Assembly: GCA_016712625.1 (NCBI GenBank)
Contig: JADJQQ010000004.1
Location: 496,001 to 560,000 of the forward strand
Direction: 5' to 3'
Length of the DNA stretch: 64,000 bases
DNA from: Candidatus Competibacteraceae bacterium
GTDB taxonomy: Bacteria; Pseudomonadota; Gammaproteobacteria; Competibacterales; Competibacteraceae
The stretch's first letter is position 1. Every line of letters starts with the position of its first letter. The notes under the pieces were generated by a model. The model ran no database searches. It was not told where the DNA came from and saw nothing but the letters and a program-made list of their open reading frames with translations. The position numbers and the translations under genes were made by a program. Positions 35,374-45,086 of the stretch are shown in pieces.

Positions 35374-35865
35374 ATGAATTGGGTGGATTACCTCATCACC
35401 ATCATTATCGCCCTTTCCATGTTGATCGGTCTGTGGCGAGGATTGCTGCGCGAGATCGTCTCGCTGGCGGCCTGGATCGCCGCCTTTGCCATTGCCTTCC
35501 TGTTTGCCGAAGCTGGGGCTGCTTTCCTAACACCTTATATCGATATCCCTTCATTGCGGGTTGCCGCCGCCTTTGCGGCCTTGTTTCTGACCACCCTGCT
35601 GCTGGGCGGATTGATCGGTATTCTCGCGTCCCATTTAGTTGATTACACAGAGCTTAATGGCATTGATCGGGTGTTGGGCATGGGGTTTGGGCTATTGCGC
35701 GGAGCGGTCGTCATCACGCTGCTGGTTTTGATGGCCGGTGTGACGCCTTTGCCCAAGGACGCCTGGTGGCAACAAGCTCGACTGCTTGGCCACTTTCAGG
35801 AAAGCGCGCTCTGGCTGCGAGGCTTCCTGCCACCAGAACTGGCCCAGAACATTCGATTCAACTGA
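35374..35865 (+). CDS. cvpA: CvpA-family membrane protein
   Basis: 163 residues with four membrane helices and the family line IALSMLIGLWRGLLREIVSLAAW, followed by GIDRVLGMGFGLLRGAVVI. CvpA was found through colicin V production and is linked to purF; it acts at the inner membrane, with roles reported in bile/deoxycholate tolerance. The order dedD-cvpA-purF matches E. coli, 53 bp before purF. Confidence 0.93.
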   Translation: MNWVDYLITIIIALSMLIGLWRGLLREIVSLAAWIAAFAIAFLFAEAGAAFLTPYIDIPSLRVAAAFAALFLTTLLLGGLIGILASHLVDYTELNGIDRVLGMGFGLLRGAVVITLLVLMAGVTPLPKDAWWQQARLLGHFQESALWLRGFLPPELAQNIRFN

Positions 35866-35917
35866 AGTTTGTTTACCCCGACGGCGACGAGCCGTCCATC
35901 GCGGAGGGTAATGGCAG

Positions 35918-37429
35918 ATGTGCGGAATCATCGGTATTGCCGGGCGCGCCCCGGTCAATCAGAGCCTGTTCGACGGACTGACGGTCTTACAACACCGGGG
36001 GCAAGATGCGGCGGGCATCGTGACCTGCGACGATGGCCGCCTGTTTCTGCGCAAGGATAATGGTCTGGTCAGGGATGTGATCCGCACCCGGCACATGCTC
36101 AACTTGCATGGCAACATCGGCATCGGCCATGTCCGCTATCCGACCGCCGGCAGTTCAGCTTCCGCCGAAGCACAGCCGTTCTACGTCAACTCGCCCTTTG
36201 GCATCACGCTAGCCCACAATGGCAACTTGACCAACTCAGCCGAACTCAAAGATGAGTTGTTCCGCTCCGACCTGCGCCACATTAACACGACGTCCGATTC
36301 GGAAATTCTGCTCAATGTCTTCGCCCACGAGCTGCAACAGCGCAGCAAGTTGTCGGTGGACGCCGAAGACATCTTTGCGGCGGTGGCGGCGGTCCATCGG
36401 CGGGTTCGCGGTGCCTACGCCGCCGTCGTGCTGATTGTCGGCTTTGGCCTGGTCGCCTTTCGCGATCCAAACGGTATCCGGCCGCTGGTCTTCGGTCGCC
36501 GTGAAACCGAGGCTGGCATGGAATATATGGTCGCGTCTGAAAGCGTGGCCTTGGATGTGTTGGATTTCCGGCGTGTCCGCGATGTAGCGCCGGGCGAAGT
36601 CGTCTTGTTCGATCTTGACGGCCGAATTCAATCCCGCCAATGCGCCGACCATCCCAATTATTCACCTTGTATTTTTGAGTTTGTCTACCTCGCCCGGCCG
36701 GATTCGATCATCGACCAAGTTTCGGTACACAAGGCTCGCTTACGCATGGGTGAATATCTGGCGGAGAAAATTTTGCGAGTCTGGCCGGAACAAGACATTG
36801 ATGTTGTCATTCCGATTCCCGATACCAGCCGCACCGCCGCCTTGCAAATGGCTTCGATTCTGGGCTTGAAATACCGGGAAGGTTTCATTAAAAACCGCTA
36901 TATCGCCCGTACCTTTATCATGCCGGGTCAAAAAACCCGCAAGAAATCGGTGCGCCAAAAACTGAATCCAATCGACTTGGAATTTCGCGGTAAAAATGTG
37001 TTACTGGTTGATGACTCCATCGTGCGGGGCACCACCTCCGAACAAATTATTCAAATGGCTCGCGAAGCCGGCGCGCGGCGGGTTTATTTCGCCTCGGCGG
37101 CGCCGCCGGTGCGCTATCCCAATGTCTATGGCATCGATATGCCAGCCGCCCGCGAATTGATCGCCCACGGCCGTTCCGAAGAGGAAATAGCAAGGGCTAT
37201 TGGAGCCGATTATCTGATTTTTCAGGATTTGCCGGATCTGGAAGAAGCGGTGCGACGCGGTAATCCCCGCTTGCAGCGTTTCGATTCATCCTGTTTCACG
37301 GGCGAATATGTAACCGGCGACATTGATCGGGATTATCTGGAATGCTTGGCCCGCGAGCGCGCCGACACCGCCAAAATCCAACACGCGCCACGCGCCAGCG
37401 CCATCATCGATTTGCACAACAACGCCTGA
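35918..37429 (+). CDS. purF: Amidophosphoribosyltransferase
   Basis: 503 residues. MCGIIGIAG gives the N-terminal Cys nucleophile of the glutaminase domain. LVDDSIVRGTTSEQII is the PRPP-binding loop of the C-terminal phosphoribosyltransferase domain. YIARTFIMPGQKTRKKSVRQKLNPI is the flexible loop closing over PRPP. It commits PRPP and glutamine to purine synthesis. The initiator Met must be removed for Cys2 to act. Preceded by GGAGGG about eight bases upstream. Confidence 0.97.
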   Translation: MCGIIGIAGRAPVNQSLFDGLTVLQHRGQDAAGIVTCDDGRLFLRKDNGLVRDVIRTRHMLNLHGNIGIGHVRYPTAGSSASAEAQPFYVNSPFGITLAHNGNLTNSAELKDELFRSDLRHINTTSDSEILLNVFAHELQQRSKLSVDAEDIFAAVAAVHRRVRGAYAAVVLIVGFGLVAFRDPNGIRPLVFGRRETEAGMEYMVASESVALDVLDFRRVRDVAPGEVVLFDLDGRIQSRQCADHPNYSPCIFEFVYLARPDSIIDQVSVHKARLRMGEYLAEKILRVWPEQDIDVVIPIPDTSRTAALQMASILGLKYREGFIKNRYIARTFIMPGQKTRKKSVRQKLNPIDLEFRGKNVLLVDDSIVRGTTSEQIIQMAREAGARRVYFASAAPPVRYPNVYGIDMPAARELIAHGRSEEEIARAIGADYLIFQDLPDLEEAVRRGNPRLQRFDSSCFTGEYVTGDIDRDYLECLARERADTAKIQHAPRASAIIDLHNNA

Positions 37430-37644
37430 AACCCAGTTGGTTTTTGACAGGGATGTTGCAACCTTTTAAGCTTGTGGATAGCGCCGATTTGAGTTCTCAG
37501 CTTGCGGGCGCTTAACAAATCTTGCTAAAGCGGGTGAAACCTGCCCTGGGTATTTCCTATTGAGTGGGTTTTTTTATGCCCGCGTGCTGGCGACGCTGCA
37601 GGCGCTGCCACGACCTTTCCACCCAGCGCGGAGATCCTCTGTCC

Positions 37645-38838
37645 ATGACTACCCTTGATGACGCCGCCGACCTTGGTTTCGCTAGTCTGGCGGTGCGCGC
37701 CGGCCAAGTTCGTACCCAGGAGGGCGAACACGCCGAGCCGATTTTTCTCACCTCCAGCTTTGTATTCGCCAACGCCGCCGAAGCGGCCGCCCGCTTTAGC
37801 AGCGGCACCGGTAACATCTATTCTCGCTTCACCAATCCGACCGTGCGGGTTTTTCAGGAGCGGCTGGCGGCGCTTGAAGGGGGCGAAGCGTGTATTGCCA
37901 CCAGCTCCGGCATGGCGGCGATTCTGGCGACTTGCATGACCTTGCTCAAAAGCGGCGACCATATCATTTCGGCTAACGCGGTTTTTGGCACCACCGTTTC
38001 CTTGCTCAACCAATATCTCAGCAAGTTCGGCGTCGCCACCACTTACGTGCGCCTGAGCGATCCGAGCGCGTGGGAAGCCGCCATACAGCCCAACACCCGG
38101 TTGTTTTACCTGGAGACGCCTTCTAATCCCTTGATGGAACTGGCCGATATTCGCGCCTTGGCCGATCTCGCCCACGCTCACAACTGCCTGCTGGTGGTGG
38201 ATAACTGCTTCTGTACCCCCGCGCTACAATTGCCTTTCAAACTCGGCGCGGATTTAGTCATTCATTCTGGCACCAAATATCTGGACGGTCAGGGCCGCTG
38301 CGTTGGCGGCGCGGTGGTTGGCGACCGGCAGCGGGTTGGCACTGATATTTTCGGTTTTCTCCGCACCGCTGGCCCGACCTTAAGCCCATTCAACGCCTGG
38401 GTGTTTCTCAAGGGTCTGGAAACACTGAAGTTGCGGATGCGCGCTCATAGCGACGCCGCCTTGCAACTGGCGCGCTGGCTGGAAACCCAGCCGACGGTGG
38501 CGCGGGTTTATTATCCCGGCCTGCCGTCGCACCCGCAACACGAGCTGGCGAAACGGCAACAAAGCGATTTCGGCGGCATCGTCTCTTTCGACCTGCATGA
38601 CGGGAGAGAAGCGGCGTGGCGTTTGATCGACGCCACGCGCTTGATTTCCATTACCGCCAATCTGGGCGATGCCAAGAGCACCATCACCCATCCAGCCACC
38701 ACCACGCATGGCCGCCTGACGCCCCAGGAACGCGAAGCCGCTGGGATCGGCGAAGGACTGGTGCGGATTTCGGCGGGGCTGGAGGATGTAGCCGATCTCC
38801 AGGCCGATCTGGAGCGCGGCTTTCGCCAGCTAGGCTAA
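37645..38838 (+). CDS. metZ: O-succinylhomoserine sulfhydrylase
   Basis: 397 residues of the Cys/Met metabolism PLP family. The lysine site is in VIHSGTKYLDGQGRCVGG; AEPIFLTSSFVFANAAEAAARF and YSRFTNPTVRVFQERLAALEGGE match MetZ. It uses sulfide and O-succinylhomoserine to make homocysteine directly. The position after purF matches Pseudomonas-type gene order. The frame goes back to 37564, but MTTLDDAADLGF at 37645 has GCGGAGATC upstream and is the family start. Confidence 0.93.
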   Translation: MTTLDDAADLGFASLAVRAGQVRTQEGEHAEPIFLTSSFVFANAAEAAARFSSGTGNIYSRFTNPTVRVFQERLAALEGGEACIATSSGMAAILATCMTLLKSGDHIISANAVFGTTVSLLNQYLSKFGVATTYVRLSDPSAWEAAIQPNTRLFYLETPSNPLMELADIRALADLAHAHNCLLVVDNCFCTPALQLPFKLGADLVIHSGTKYLDGQGRCVGGAVVGDRQRVGTDIFGFLRTAGPTLSPFNAWVFLKGLETLKLRMRAHSDAALQLARWLETQPTVARVYYPGLPSHPQHELAKRQQSDFGGIVSFDLHDGREAAWRLIDATRLISITANLGDAKSTITHPATTTHGRLTPQEREAAGIGEGLVRISAGLEDVADLQADLERGFRQLG

Positions 38839-38841
38839 GCG

Positions 38842-39537
38842 ATGATCAAGGCCATTACCTTCGATCTGGATGATACGCTGTGGGATATTTGGCCGGTGGT
38901 CGAGCGCGCCGAGCAGTTGTTGCACAACTGGCTGGGGGCGCGTTATCCGCGTATCCCGGAGCGATTTACGCCGCTAGCACTGCGGCAACTGGGCGACGAA
39001 ATTGCGCTGCTTTACCCAGAGATTGCCCATGATCGCACCCGCTTGCGCAAGGAAGCGCTGCAATTAGCGGCGGCACGTAGCGGTTATGCGAAATTCGATG
39101 TGGAAGCCGCTTTTACCGTGTTTTACGTCGCGCGCAATGCCGTGGAAATATTTGGAGAAGTACGGCCCGTGCTGGAGCGATTGGCTCAACGTTATACGCT
39201 GGCCTCGTTATCCAATGGTAACGCCGACATCCGCCTGGTCGGTCTGGACGATGTGTTCAGTTTTTCGATCAACGCTATTGAGGCAGGCGCGGCCAAACCC
39301 GAATCACCCATGTTCGCATTAGCTTGCCAGCGATTGGGAGCGCGACCCGAACAGATTGTTCACGTCGGCGATGATCCCGTGCACGATGTGCGGGGCGCGG
39401 CGGATGCGGGGTTTCGGACGGTATGGTTGAACCGCGCCGGCCGGGATTGGCCCGGCGGTCGGCGGGCGGATGCGGAAATCGGCGACTTGGCGGAACTGGA
39501 GGCGATCCTGGCGGTTTGGGAAGGCTTTTTCACCTGA
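38842..39537 (+). CDS. HAD-superfamily hydrolase
   Basis: 231 residues. The nucleophile motif is ITFDLDDTLWD (Asp8 and Asp10 by count), the Lys region is in EAGAAKPESPMFALA, and HVGDDPVHDVRGAADAG is motif IV. A helical cap lies between motifs I and II (type C1), typical of YjjG/phosphoglycolate-phosphatase-like enzymes. It begins three bases after the metZ stop, so both are likely one transcript. Substrate unknown. Confidence 0.87.
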   Translation: MIKAITFDLDDTLWDIWPVVERAEQLLHNWLGARYPRIPERFTPLALRQLGDEIALLYPEIAHDRTRLRKEALQLAAARSGYAKFDVEAAFTVFYVARNAVEIFGEVRPVLERLAQRYTLASLSNGNADIRLVGLDDVFSFSINAIEAGAAKPESPMFALACQRLGARPEQIVHVGDDPVHDVRGAADAGFRTVWLNRAGRDWPGGRRADAEIGDLAELEAILAVWEGFFT

Positions 39538-39552
39538 ACCGCCCGCAGCCTT

Positions 39553-40289
39553 TCACCAGGCAATCGGCTGGCCGTCACGGAAAAACCCGCCGCTCGGCCC
39601 GTCGTCCGGCAGAGTGGCGGCCCAGACGATGCCCGAAGCGCCCTGCTCCACCGTCCGCTCGGCGCTGGGACCGCCCATGTCGGTCCGCACCCAACCGGGA
39701 CAGACCGAGTTGACCAGGATATTGAAGCCGCGCGTTTCCGCCGCCAAGATGCGGGTCAGGGCGTTCAGCGCGGTCTTGGATATCCGGTAGGCCGGCGACT
39801 TGCCCTCCATGTCGCTCAATTGGCCCATGCCGCTGGAGACGTTGACGATTCGGCCGTAGTGCTGCTGCTTCATCAGGGGTACCAGCTCCTGCGCCAGCAA
39901 CAACGGACCGTACAGATTGGTTTTCAAGGTCGCCGACAAGGTTTCCAGACTGGCGTTGAACACGCTGGCGCCCCCGCTTCTTCGGTGCCGTGCCCGTCGA
40001 GAGAAACCCCGGCGTTGTTGACCAGGATATCGACGCGACCGCACCGGCTGTGGATGTAAGCGCCCAGCTCGGCCACGCTGCTTTCCGTGGTGACATCCAG
40101 CGGCTGAAACAAGATATCTAATCCCTCGGCCAGTAATTTCTCCATGGCCGCCTCGCCTCGGTTGGGATTGCGGCAGGTCATGATCACGCGAATATCACAC
40201 TTGGCCAATTGGCGGGCCGTTTCCAATCCCAAACCGCGATTGGCACCCGTAACCACCGCGATGGGCTTCGTGCTCTTGCCATTCAACAT
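39553..40289 (-). pseudogene. Short-chain dehydrogenase/reductase, single-base frameshift
   Basis: Two minus-strand frames make one SDR. The first (from 40289) has AVVTGANRGLGLETARQLA (TGxxxGxG cofactor site) and ILVNNAGVSLDGHGT. The second holds the SSGMGQLSDMEGK serine region, YRISK (Tyr-x-x-x-Lys) and NSVCPGWVRTDMGG. They join near 39970-39975, inside a run of G on the minus strand, where one G appears to be missing. Joined length is about 245 residues, normal for the family. A homopolymer error is as likely as a mutation. Active-site residues are intact. Confidence 0.8.
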
Positions 40290-40485
40290 CGTTTTTGCCT
40301 CTCTGGTTATCGCTGTGGCAATTGGATTACCTCGGTGGTTACCATCTTGCGTCGTACGTGGCTAATTTGACACAAACTGTTGAAAATAATAACAGAGTAT
40401 CCGATTAGCGACAAAGCATAAATTCATTTCTCACTTCAGGTAATATCAGCGCCCTTCGCTCAGCTCATCAAAAAACACAGAACCC

Positions 40486-41256
40486 ATGAATCGTCTTTAC
40501 ATCATCGGCGCTGGCCCCGGCGGATTGGAACATCTCAGTCCCGCTGCTCATGCGGCCTTGGAATTGTGTACTGAATTGGCTGGCCACGGCCTCTATTTGA
40601 ATCTGCTCGGCCCCTTGGCCGAGGGTAAAATCCGCCATAAAACGCCGATGGGCGAGGAATTGGCCCGTGCCACGCTGGCGCTTGATCTGGCCGCCAGCGG
40701 CAAAACCACCGCCTTGATTTCCAGCGGTGATGCCGGCATTTACGGCATGGCGACCGTGGTGTTCGAGCTGCTGGCGCGCAAACCCAAACCGGAATGGGCC
40801 AACGTCCAAATTGAGGTTATTCCCGGTATCTCCGCGATGCAAGCGGCGGCGGCGCGGGTTGGCGCGCCGCTGGCGCATGACTTTTGCGTGATTTCGCTTT
40901 CCGACCTGCTGACGCCATGGGAATTGATCGCCAAGCGCATCGACTTGGCCGGCCAAGGGGATTTCGCGGTGGCGTTCTATAACGCCGTATCCAACAAACG
41001 CTCCTGGCAATTGCTGGAAGCCCGGCATATTTTGTTGCGCCACCGCCAGCCGGAAACGCCGGTGATCGTTGCCTTCAACGTCACCCGCAAGGGCGAGCAA
41101 CTGACGATTACCACCTTGGGCGAACTCGACCCGGAACCGCTCAATATGTTGTCGCTGGTGATGGTCGGCAATAGCGAAACCCGGCGGGTGGGTCAGTGGG
41201 TCTATACCCCACGCGGCTATCACACGAAGCTAGAGTTGGCCGAGAACGCTCAATAA
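40486..41256 (+). CDS. cobJ: Precorrin-3B C17-methyltransferase
   Basis: 256 residues of the tetrapyrrole methylase family. The SAM-binding start is LYIIGAGPGGLEHLSPAA, then LISSGDAGIYGMATVVFEL and VIPGISAMQAAAARVGAPLAHDFCVISLSD, all characteristic of CobJ/CbiH. NAVSNKRSWQL and RHRQPETPVIVAFNV fit the C-terminal half. It methylates C17 with ring contraction in cobalamin synthesis. It stands alone here, without other cob/cbi genes, and its stop overlaps the convergent namZ by a few bases. Confidence 0.9.
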   Translation: MNRLYIIGAGPGGLEHLSPAAHAALELCTELAGHGLYLNLLGPLAEGKIRHKTPMGEELARATLALDLAASGKTTALISSGDAGIYGMATVVFELLARKPKPEWANVQIEVIPGISAMQAAAARVGAPLAHDFCVISLSDLLTPWELIAKRIDLAGQGDFAVAFYNAVSNKRSWQLLEARHILLRHRQPETPVIVAFNVTRKGEQLTITTLGELDPEPLNMLSLVMVGNSETRRVGQWVYTPRGYHTKLELAENAQ

Positions 41257-42428
41257 AGCCATGCTTCCCGGCGGATATCCTCAAACGTCGCCCGCTCTTG
41301 CGACCATTCGGCGGCAAGCTCGCTGAGATCGACTCCCTCGTCTAGCGCTAAGCGTAGCTGGCCATCGCCCGCCAGTAAGTCGATGGCGGGGATGTCAGTC
41401 ACAAATTCGTAGGGTTTTGCGCGCCAGATGAGCGCCTCTGGGGCAATGCTTTTGACGCTCTGCAGGAAGGCCACGCCAACCGCATAGGAATCGAATTGGC
41501 GGCGATCAGTGATATGAAGTTGTATGCCGCCGCAAGTACCGCCGGCGTGTTTCTGAAACTTGGGCCGAAAATACAGCGGACGGAACCGGCAACCGGGCAG
41601 GTCGCGCCGTGCCAGATCGGCGGCAAGCGCTTCAGGATCGACGCCCGGCGCGCCGGCGACCTCGAAGGGCCGACAGGTTCCCCGGCCCTCTGATAGTTCA
41701 GTGGCTTCCACCAGACACATACCAGGATAGACCAGGGCTGTATCAATGGTAGGCATATTGGGCGAGGGATACACCCACGGCAAGCCCGTTTCCTCAAAAT
41801 ACATATCCCGCCGCCAACCCCGAATTGGCACGATATCCAGTACACATTGGACACCGCGCTGCTGCTGGACGTAACGGGCAATCTCGCCGGGCGTCAGGCC
41901 GTGGCGATTGGGCAAAGGATGCAGACCGACGAAGGATTCAAAGCCCGGCTTGATCAAATTGCCTTCGGTAGTCAGCCCATTGATGGGATTGGGGCGGTCG
42001 CACACCAGCACCCGTACCCCGGCTTTTCCCGCCGCTTCCATGCACAGCGCCATTGTCCAAACAAAGGTATAATAACGCGCCCCGACATCCTGCAAGTCGA
42101 TCACCAGCGCATCCAGACCAGCCAGCTGCTCCTGACGCGGCGTCAAGCTATCGACGCTCGCGCCGTACAGGCTATGGACGGGAACCCGAAGCCGGGGATC
42201 AAGCGACACGTCAGCAACCCCTTCCATATCCTGCGCTTCCCCTCGCGCGCCGTGCTCCGGCCCAAAGACGGCGACGATGCGCGCGCCAGCCGCTTGCAAC
42301 AGATCGAGCGCGTGGCGCAATTCAGCATCGACGCTGGCGGGATGACAGACCACTCCGATCCGGGCACCCCGAATCTTTCCAGGCGCTTCGCTAATGAGGG
42401 TTTCAAGACCAGTTTGAACGCGGGACAT
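41250..42428 (-). CDS. namZ: Exo-beta-N-acetylmuramidase NamZ-like (DUF1343)
   Basis: 392 residues. RIGVVCHPASVDAELRHALDLL, AVFGPEHGARG and LDALVIDLQDVGARYYTFVWTM, then DRPNPINGL, are the DUF1343/GH171 signature. NamZ releases terminal N-acetylmuramic acid from peptidoglycan fragments and acts in cell-wall recycling. No signal peptide is evident at the chosen ATG, so the location is uncertain; other members are exported. Convergent with cobJ. Other muropeptide recycling genes (namA, murP, murQ) are not next to it. Confidence 0.88.
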   Translation of the reverse strand: MSRVQTGLETLISEAPGKIRGARIGVVCHPASVDAELRHALDLLQAAGARIVAVFGPEHGARGEAQDMEGVADVSLDPRLRVPVHSLYGASVDSLTPRQEQLAGLDALVIDLQDVGARYYTFVWTMALCMEAAGKAGVRVLVCDRPNPINGLTTEGNLIKPGFESFVGLHPLPNRHGLTPGEIARYVQQQRGVQCVLDIVPIRGWRRDMYFEETGLPWVYPSPNMPTIDTALVYPGMCLVEATELSEGRGTCRPFEVAGAPGVDPEALAADLARRDLPGCRFRPLYFRPKFQKHAGGTCGGIQLHITDRRQFDSYAVGVAFLQSVKSIAPEALIWRAKPYEFVTDIPAIDLLAGDGQLRLALDEGVDLSELAAEWSQERATFEDIRREAWLY

Positions 42429-42759
42429 CGGAAAACTCGACCCTTATCATGATTGTCGGGAGCCGTGATTCTAGCCCCAAAAGATCGAAGGCGCCTTGCA
42501 GCTTCGCCAACAGGATAAAAGAAAGGGCCTACGCCGCTGCTGAAAAATCGCAGCGCGCAGGCCGCCAATCGCCTTCGCATGGCTGTTGTTTGTTAGCGGC
42601 GCGCCGACGCTTGAGGTTTCGCAAACACGGTTCTTGGATAGCTGCTATCAAACCTGGGCCTAGGCAGCCAGAATAAAACAATGACTGGCGTCATTTTACT
42701 CTGTTTGATTGCAAAGGCCTGGGATATGCTGTGTGCCCGCCTAGCCAGAACCCTCGCCT
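42429..42759. other. Intergenic region upstream of a small membrane protein
   Basis: No gene of confidence. A short palindrome AATGAC-TGGC-GTCATT (about 42678-42693) followed by TT lies 65 bp before the next start and could be an operator or weak terminator. GC-rich repeats around 42535-42560 (GCCTACGCCGCTG and GCAGCGCGCAGGC) can pair. No tRNA or insertion-sequence signal seen. Confidence 0.35.
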
Positions 42760-43077
42760 ATGCACCCACGACCGCTTCCCCGCCTCCGAAAATCGAACAT
42801 CGCTCTAAGCCTATTGGCGGTCTTACTATTGCTTTTCGGCCTTACGCTAATGGAGGCGGCATGGCGTTATCATACCGTCGGTCACACTGTTGACCGAGCG
42901 TTGGCGCGGGAATTGGGCCTCACCGATTTGAGCCTAGTCACCGAAGCCCGTTACACTCGCCACCCCAGCCAGACCGACCGGCATAGCCCTTTCCAGGATT
43001 ATCCGGCGGCACTGGAACACTTTCCCACTGGCTCCCTCTTTCCACCGCCGCCGCACCTCACCCCAGCTCCTCTTTAA
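42760..43077 (+). CDS. Small conserved-looking membrane-anchored protein, unknown function
   Basis: 105 residues. A basic N-terminus (MHPRPLPRLRKSN) is followed by one membrane helix (IALSLLAVLLLLFGLTLMEAAW, about 14-35) and a periplasmic tail with Thr/His/Pro patches (TEARYTRHPSQTDRHSPFQDYPAALEHFPTGS and PPPPHL). The tail pattern looks constrained, but I cannot name a family. It precedes the lipocalin gene (convergent) and the ABC exporter cluster and may belong with the latter. Confidence 0.6.
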   Translation: MHPRPLPRLRKSNIALSLLAVLLLLFGLTLMEAAWRYHTVGHTVDRALARELGLTDLSLVTEARYTRHPSQTDRHSPFQDYPAALEHFPTGSLFPPPPHLTPAPL

Positions 43078-43089
43078 AGGACGCCATCG

Positions 43090-43620
43090 TCAGGTGGCGC
43101 CTTGATCGTGACGCACCAGGATGAGTTGCTCGGTAGCATAGCCTAATGATTTGGCCTGCTTTAATAAATCATCCAGCACGGTGGGTGGGAGCAGTTGTTT
43201 GCTCCGGGCGAGAATCCAGAGATAATCCCGATTGGGTCCGCTGATCATGGCGTAGGAATAATTGGCTTTATCCAAGGCGATAATGTGATAGCCGCCGTAG
43301 AAAGGCCCAAAAAAAGAGACCTTCAGCGAACCGGCCGTCGGTTCACCAGTAAAGTAAGCCCGGCCTTCGGCTTCCCGCCACTGCTTGGATTGCTCGTCAT
43401 AACCACGATTGAGCACCTTGACGCCACCATCGTCGCGCAGGCTGTAGGTCGCCGTCACATTGCTTAGACCCCGTTCGAAACTGTGGTCGAGTCGGGCGAT
43501 TTCATACCACTGGCCAAGATAGCGGTTCAACTCAAAACCATTGATCGGCACAATGCCGGACGGTGGATTAACCGCACAGCCAACCAGCAGTAAAATCAAT
43601 AGAAAAACCGATTTTTTCAT
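43090..43620 (-). CDS. blc: Outer-membrane lipocalin
   Basis: 176 residues. A lipoprotein signal MKKSVFLLILLLVGCAVN has the lipobox LVGC at Cys15. The mature part has the lipocalin motif LNRYLGQWYEIARLDHSFERGL and later ISGPNRDYLWILARSKQLL, as in Blc. The ending (ATEQLILVRHDQGAT) is family-like. Blc-type lipocalins bind fatty acids or lysophospholipids and may help in membrane repair. Single gene, convergent with the small membrane protein. Confidence 0.92.
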   Translation of the reverse strand: MKKSVFLLILLLVGCAVNPPSGIVPINGFELNRYLGQWYEIARLDHSFERGLSNVTATYSLRDDGGVKVLNRGYDEQSKQWREAEGRAYFTGEPTAGSLKVSFFGPFYGGYHIIALDKANYSYAMISGPNRDYLWILARSKQLLPPTVLDDLLKQAKSLGYATEQLILVRHDQGAT

Positions 43621-43949
43621 CGTCTCTCCTTATCCGCAGCGTTGCGGACTAAAACGGCAAGGTAGACCCCTGAACTTAGCCGTCCTAGCCCTCATCTCAA
43701 ATCATACTTGGGTATTCCGTATCAGACAGCCAACAGGAAAAGCGTTCTTGGCTTGCGCGATCCCCGTGGTTGGTCGCCCTTGCAAGAATCCGGAGCCGCT
43801 GTAGCAATGCCAAACAAGGGGAGTTAGCATAATCCGATGCGAAAAAATAACCCTCCCTCGGAATCAAGCATTTTGCATTAAATTTTATTTTTAATATAAA
43901 TTACAATAGCTTATATTTTTTATTGTCCAAGTCACACATTTTACACATC
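43621..43949. other. Intergenic region upstream of the ABC exporter, with an AT-rich end
   Basis: No gene supported. The last 80 bases before the permease start are very AT-rich (around 43880-43930) and likely hold its promoter. TTTTAT/AATATAA tracts are present, but I do not name exact boxes. The adjacent lipocalin start uses the left side of this space. Confidence 0.35.
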
Positions 43950-45086
43950 ATGCCAGTCTTTATCGAGCAGCAGAAATACTTGATCGACTACACACTGGCG
44001 GCGCTGTTCCGGCGCAAAACGCGCAATCTTGGCCTGCTGCTGGTTTACACCCTATTGGTCTTTCTATTCGCCTCGGTGCTGTTGCTCAGTCAAGGTTTAC
44101 GACGGGAAGCGGCGGTTTTACTGCAAGATGCCCCCGAAGTCATCGTTCAGCGGTTGGTTGCGGGACGGCATGATCTGCTGCCGGCGGCCTGGCTCGACAC
44201 GTTGCGACAGATTCGAGGCGTTGGTGAGGCGCGAGGCCGACTGTGGGGTTATTACTACGACGCCGCGGTCAAAGCCAATTACACGGTGATGGCGGCCCCA
44301 GAACGTAAGCTGGCTGATGACCGGATTCTAATCGGCGCGGCGTTAGCCCGTGTGCGTCAGCTCGGTATCGGTGATGGCTTCAGTTTGCGCGCGGCCAGTG
44401 GTCCACCGGTGCTGTTCAAGGTTGCCGGGGTGCTGGAGTTTAGTTCGGAACTGCTAAGCGCGGATCTGCTGCTGTTGTCCGAAACCAGTTTCCGCACGTT
44501 GTTCCAGTTGCCACCGGCACTGTACACCGACGCCGTGCTGGCCGTTCGCAATCCCCGCGAAGCGGCCATGATCGCCCAAAAAACCGCGCTCGCCCTGCCG
44601 TCCAGTCGTCCGATCCTCAGATCCGAGATTCTACGAACTTACGACACAGTGTTTGACTGGCGCGAAGGCATCACGTTTCTATGCTTGGGCAGCTTGCTGC
44701 TGGCGTTCCTTATTCTGGCCTGGGATAAAGCGGCGGGCCTCAGCGCTGAGGAAAAACGCGAGATCGGCATCCTCAAAGCCATCGGTTGGGAGACCGGCGA
44801 TATTTTGCGGATGAAGCTATGGGAAGGGTTGCTGCTGTCGCTAAGCGCTTTTCTGGCGGGCTACCTTTTGGCCTGGTGGCAACTCTTTCACGGAGGAGCC
44901 AAGCTGTTTAGCCCACTGTTGAAAGGCTGGGCGGTACTGTATCCCGATTTTCAATTGACTCCGACGGTGGATATAACGCAAATCCTGATCCTGTTGGCAG
45001 TGACGGTACTGCCTTATATCGTCGCCACGCTGATTCCCAGCTGGCGGGCGGCGATCGCTGACCCCGACGCGGCGATGCGGGGATGA
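43950..45086 (+). CDS. FtsX/MacB-type ABC transporter permease
   Basis: 378 residues. The first helix near 25-50 (LGLLLVYTLLVFLFASVLLLSQGL) is followed by a large periplasmic domain (about 55-240) and three C-terminal helices (ITFLCLGSLLLAFLILAW, LLLSLSAFLAGYLLAWW, ILILLAVTVLPYIVATLIP). AEEKREIGILKAIGWETGDILRMK is the coupling helix of FtsX-type permeases. The topology is that of MacB/LolE-like exporters driving periplasmic or outer-membrane substrates. The ATG at 43950 is chosen over a TTG at 43923. The stop overlaps the ATPase start by four bases. Confidence 0.87.
   Translation: MPVFIEQQKYLIDYTLAALFRRKTRNLGLLLVYTLLVFLFASVLLLSQGLRREAAVLLQDAPEVIVQRLVAGRHDLLPAAWLDTLRQIRGVGEARGRLWGYYYDAAVKANYTVMAAPERKLADDRILIGAALARVRQLGIGDGFSLRAASGPPVLFKVAGVLEFSSELLSADLLLLSETSFRTLFQLPPALYTDAVLAVRNPREAAMIAQKTALALPSSRPILRSEILRTYDTVFDWREGITFLCLGSLLLAFLILAWDKAAGLSAEEKREIGILKAIGWETGDILRMKLWEGLLLSLSAFLAGYLLAWWQLFHGGAKLFSPLLKGWAVLYPDFQLTPTVDITQILILLAVTVLPYIVATLIPSWRAAIADPDAAMRG

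Noticed and set aside
37430..37644. Possible riboswitch before metZ
   Set aside because: I looked for SAM-type structure. A T tract near 37567-37573 follows only weak pairing, and no conserved core is visible.
42678..42693. Palindrome as a Rho-independent terminator
   Set aside because: A six-pair stem with a very short T run; it may as well be an operator. Left as a note on the intergenic entry.
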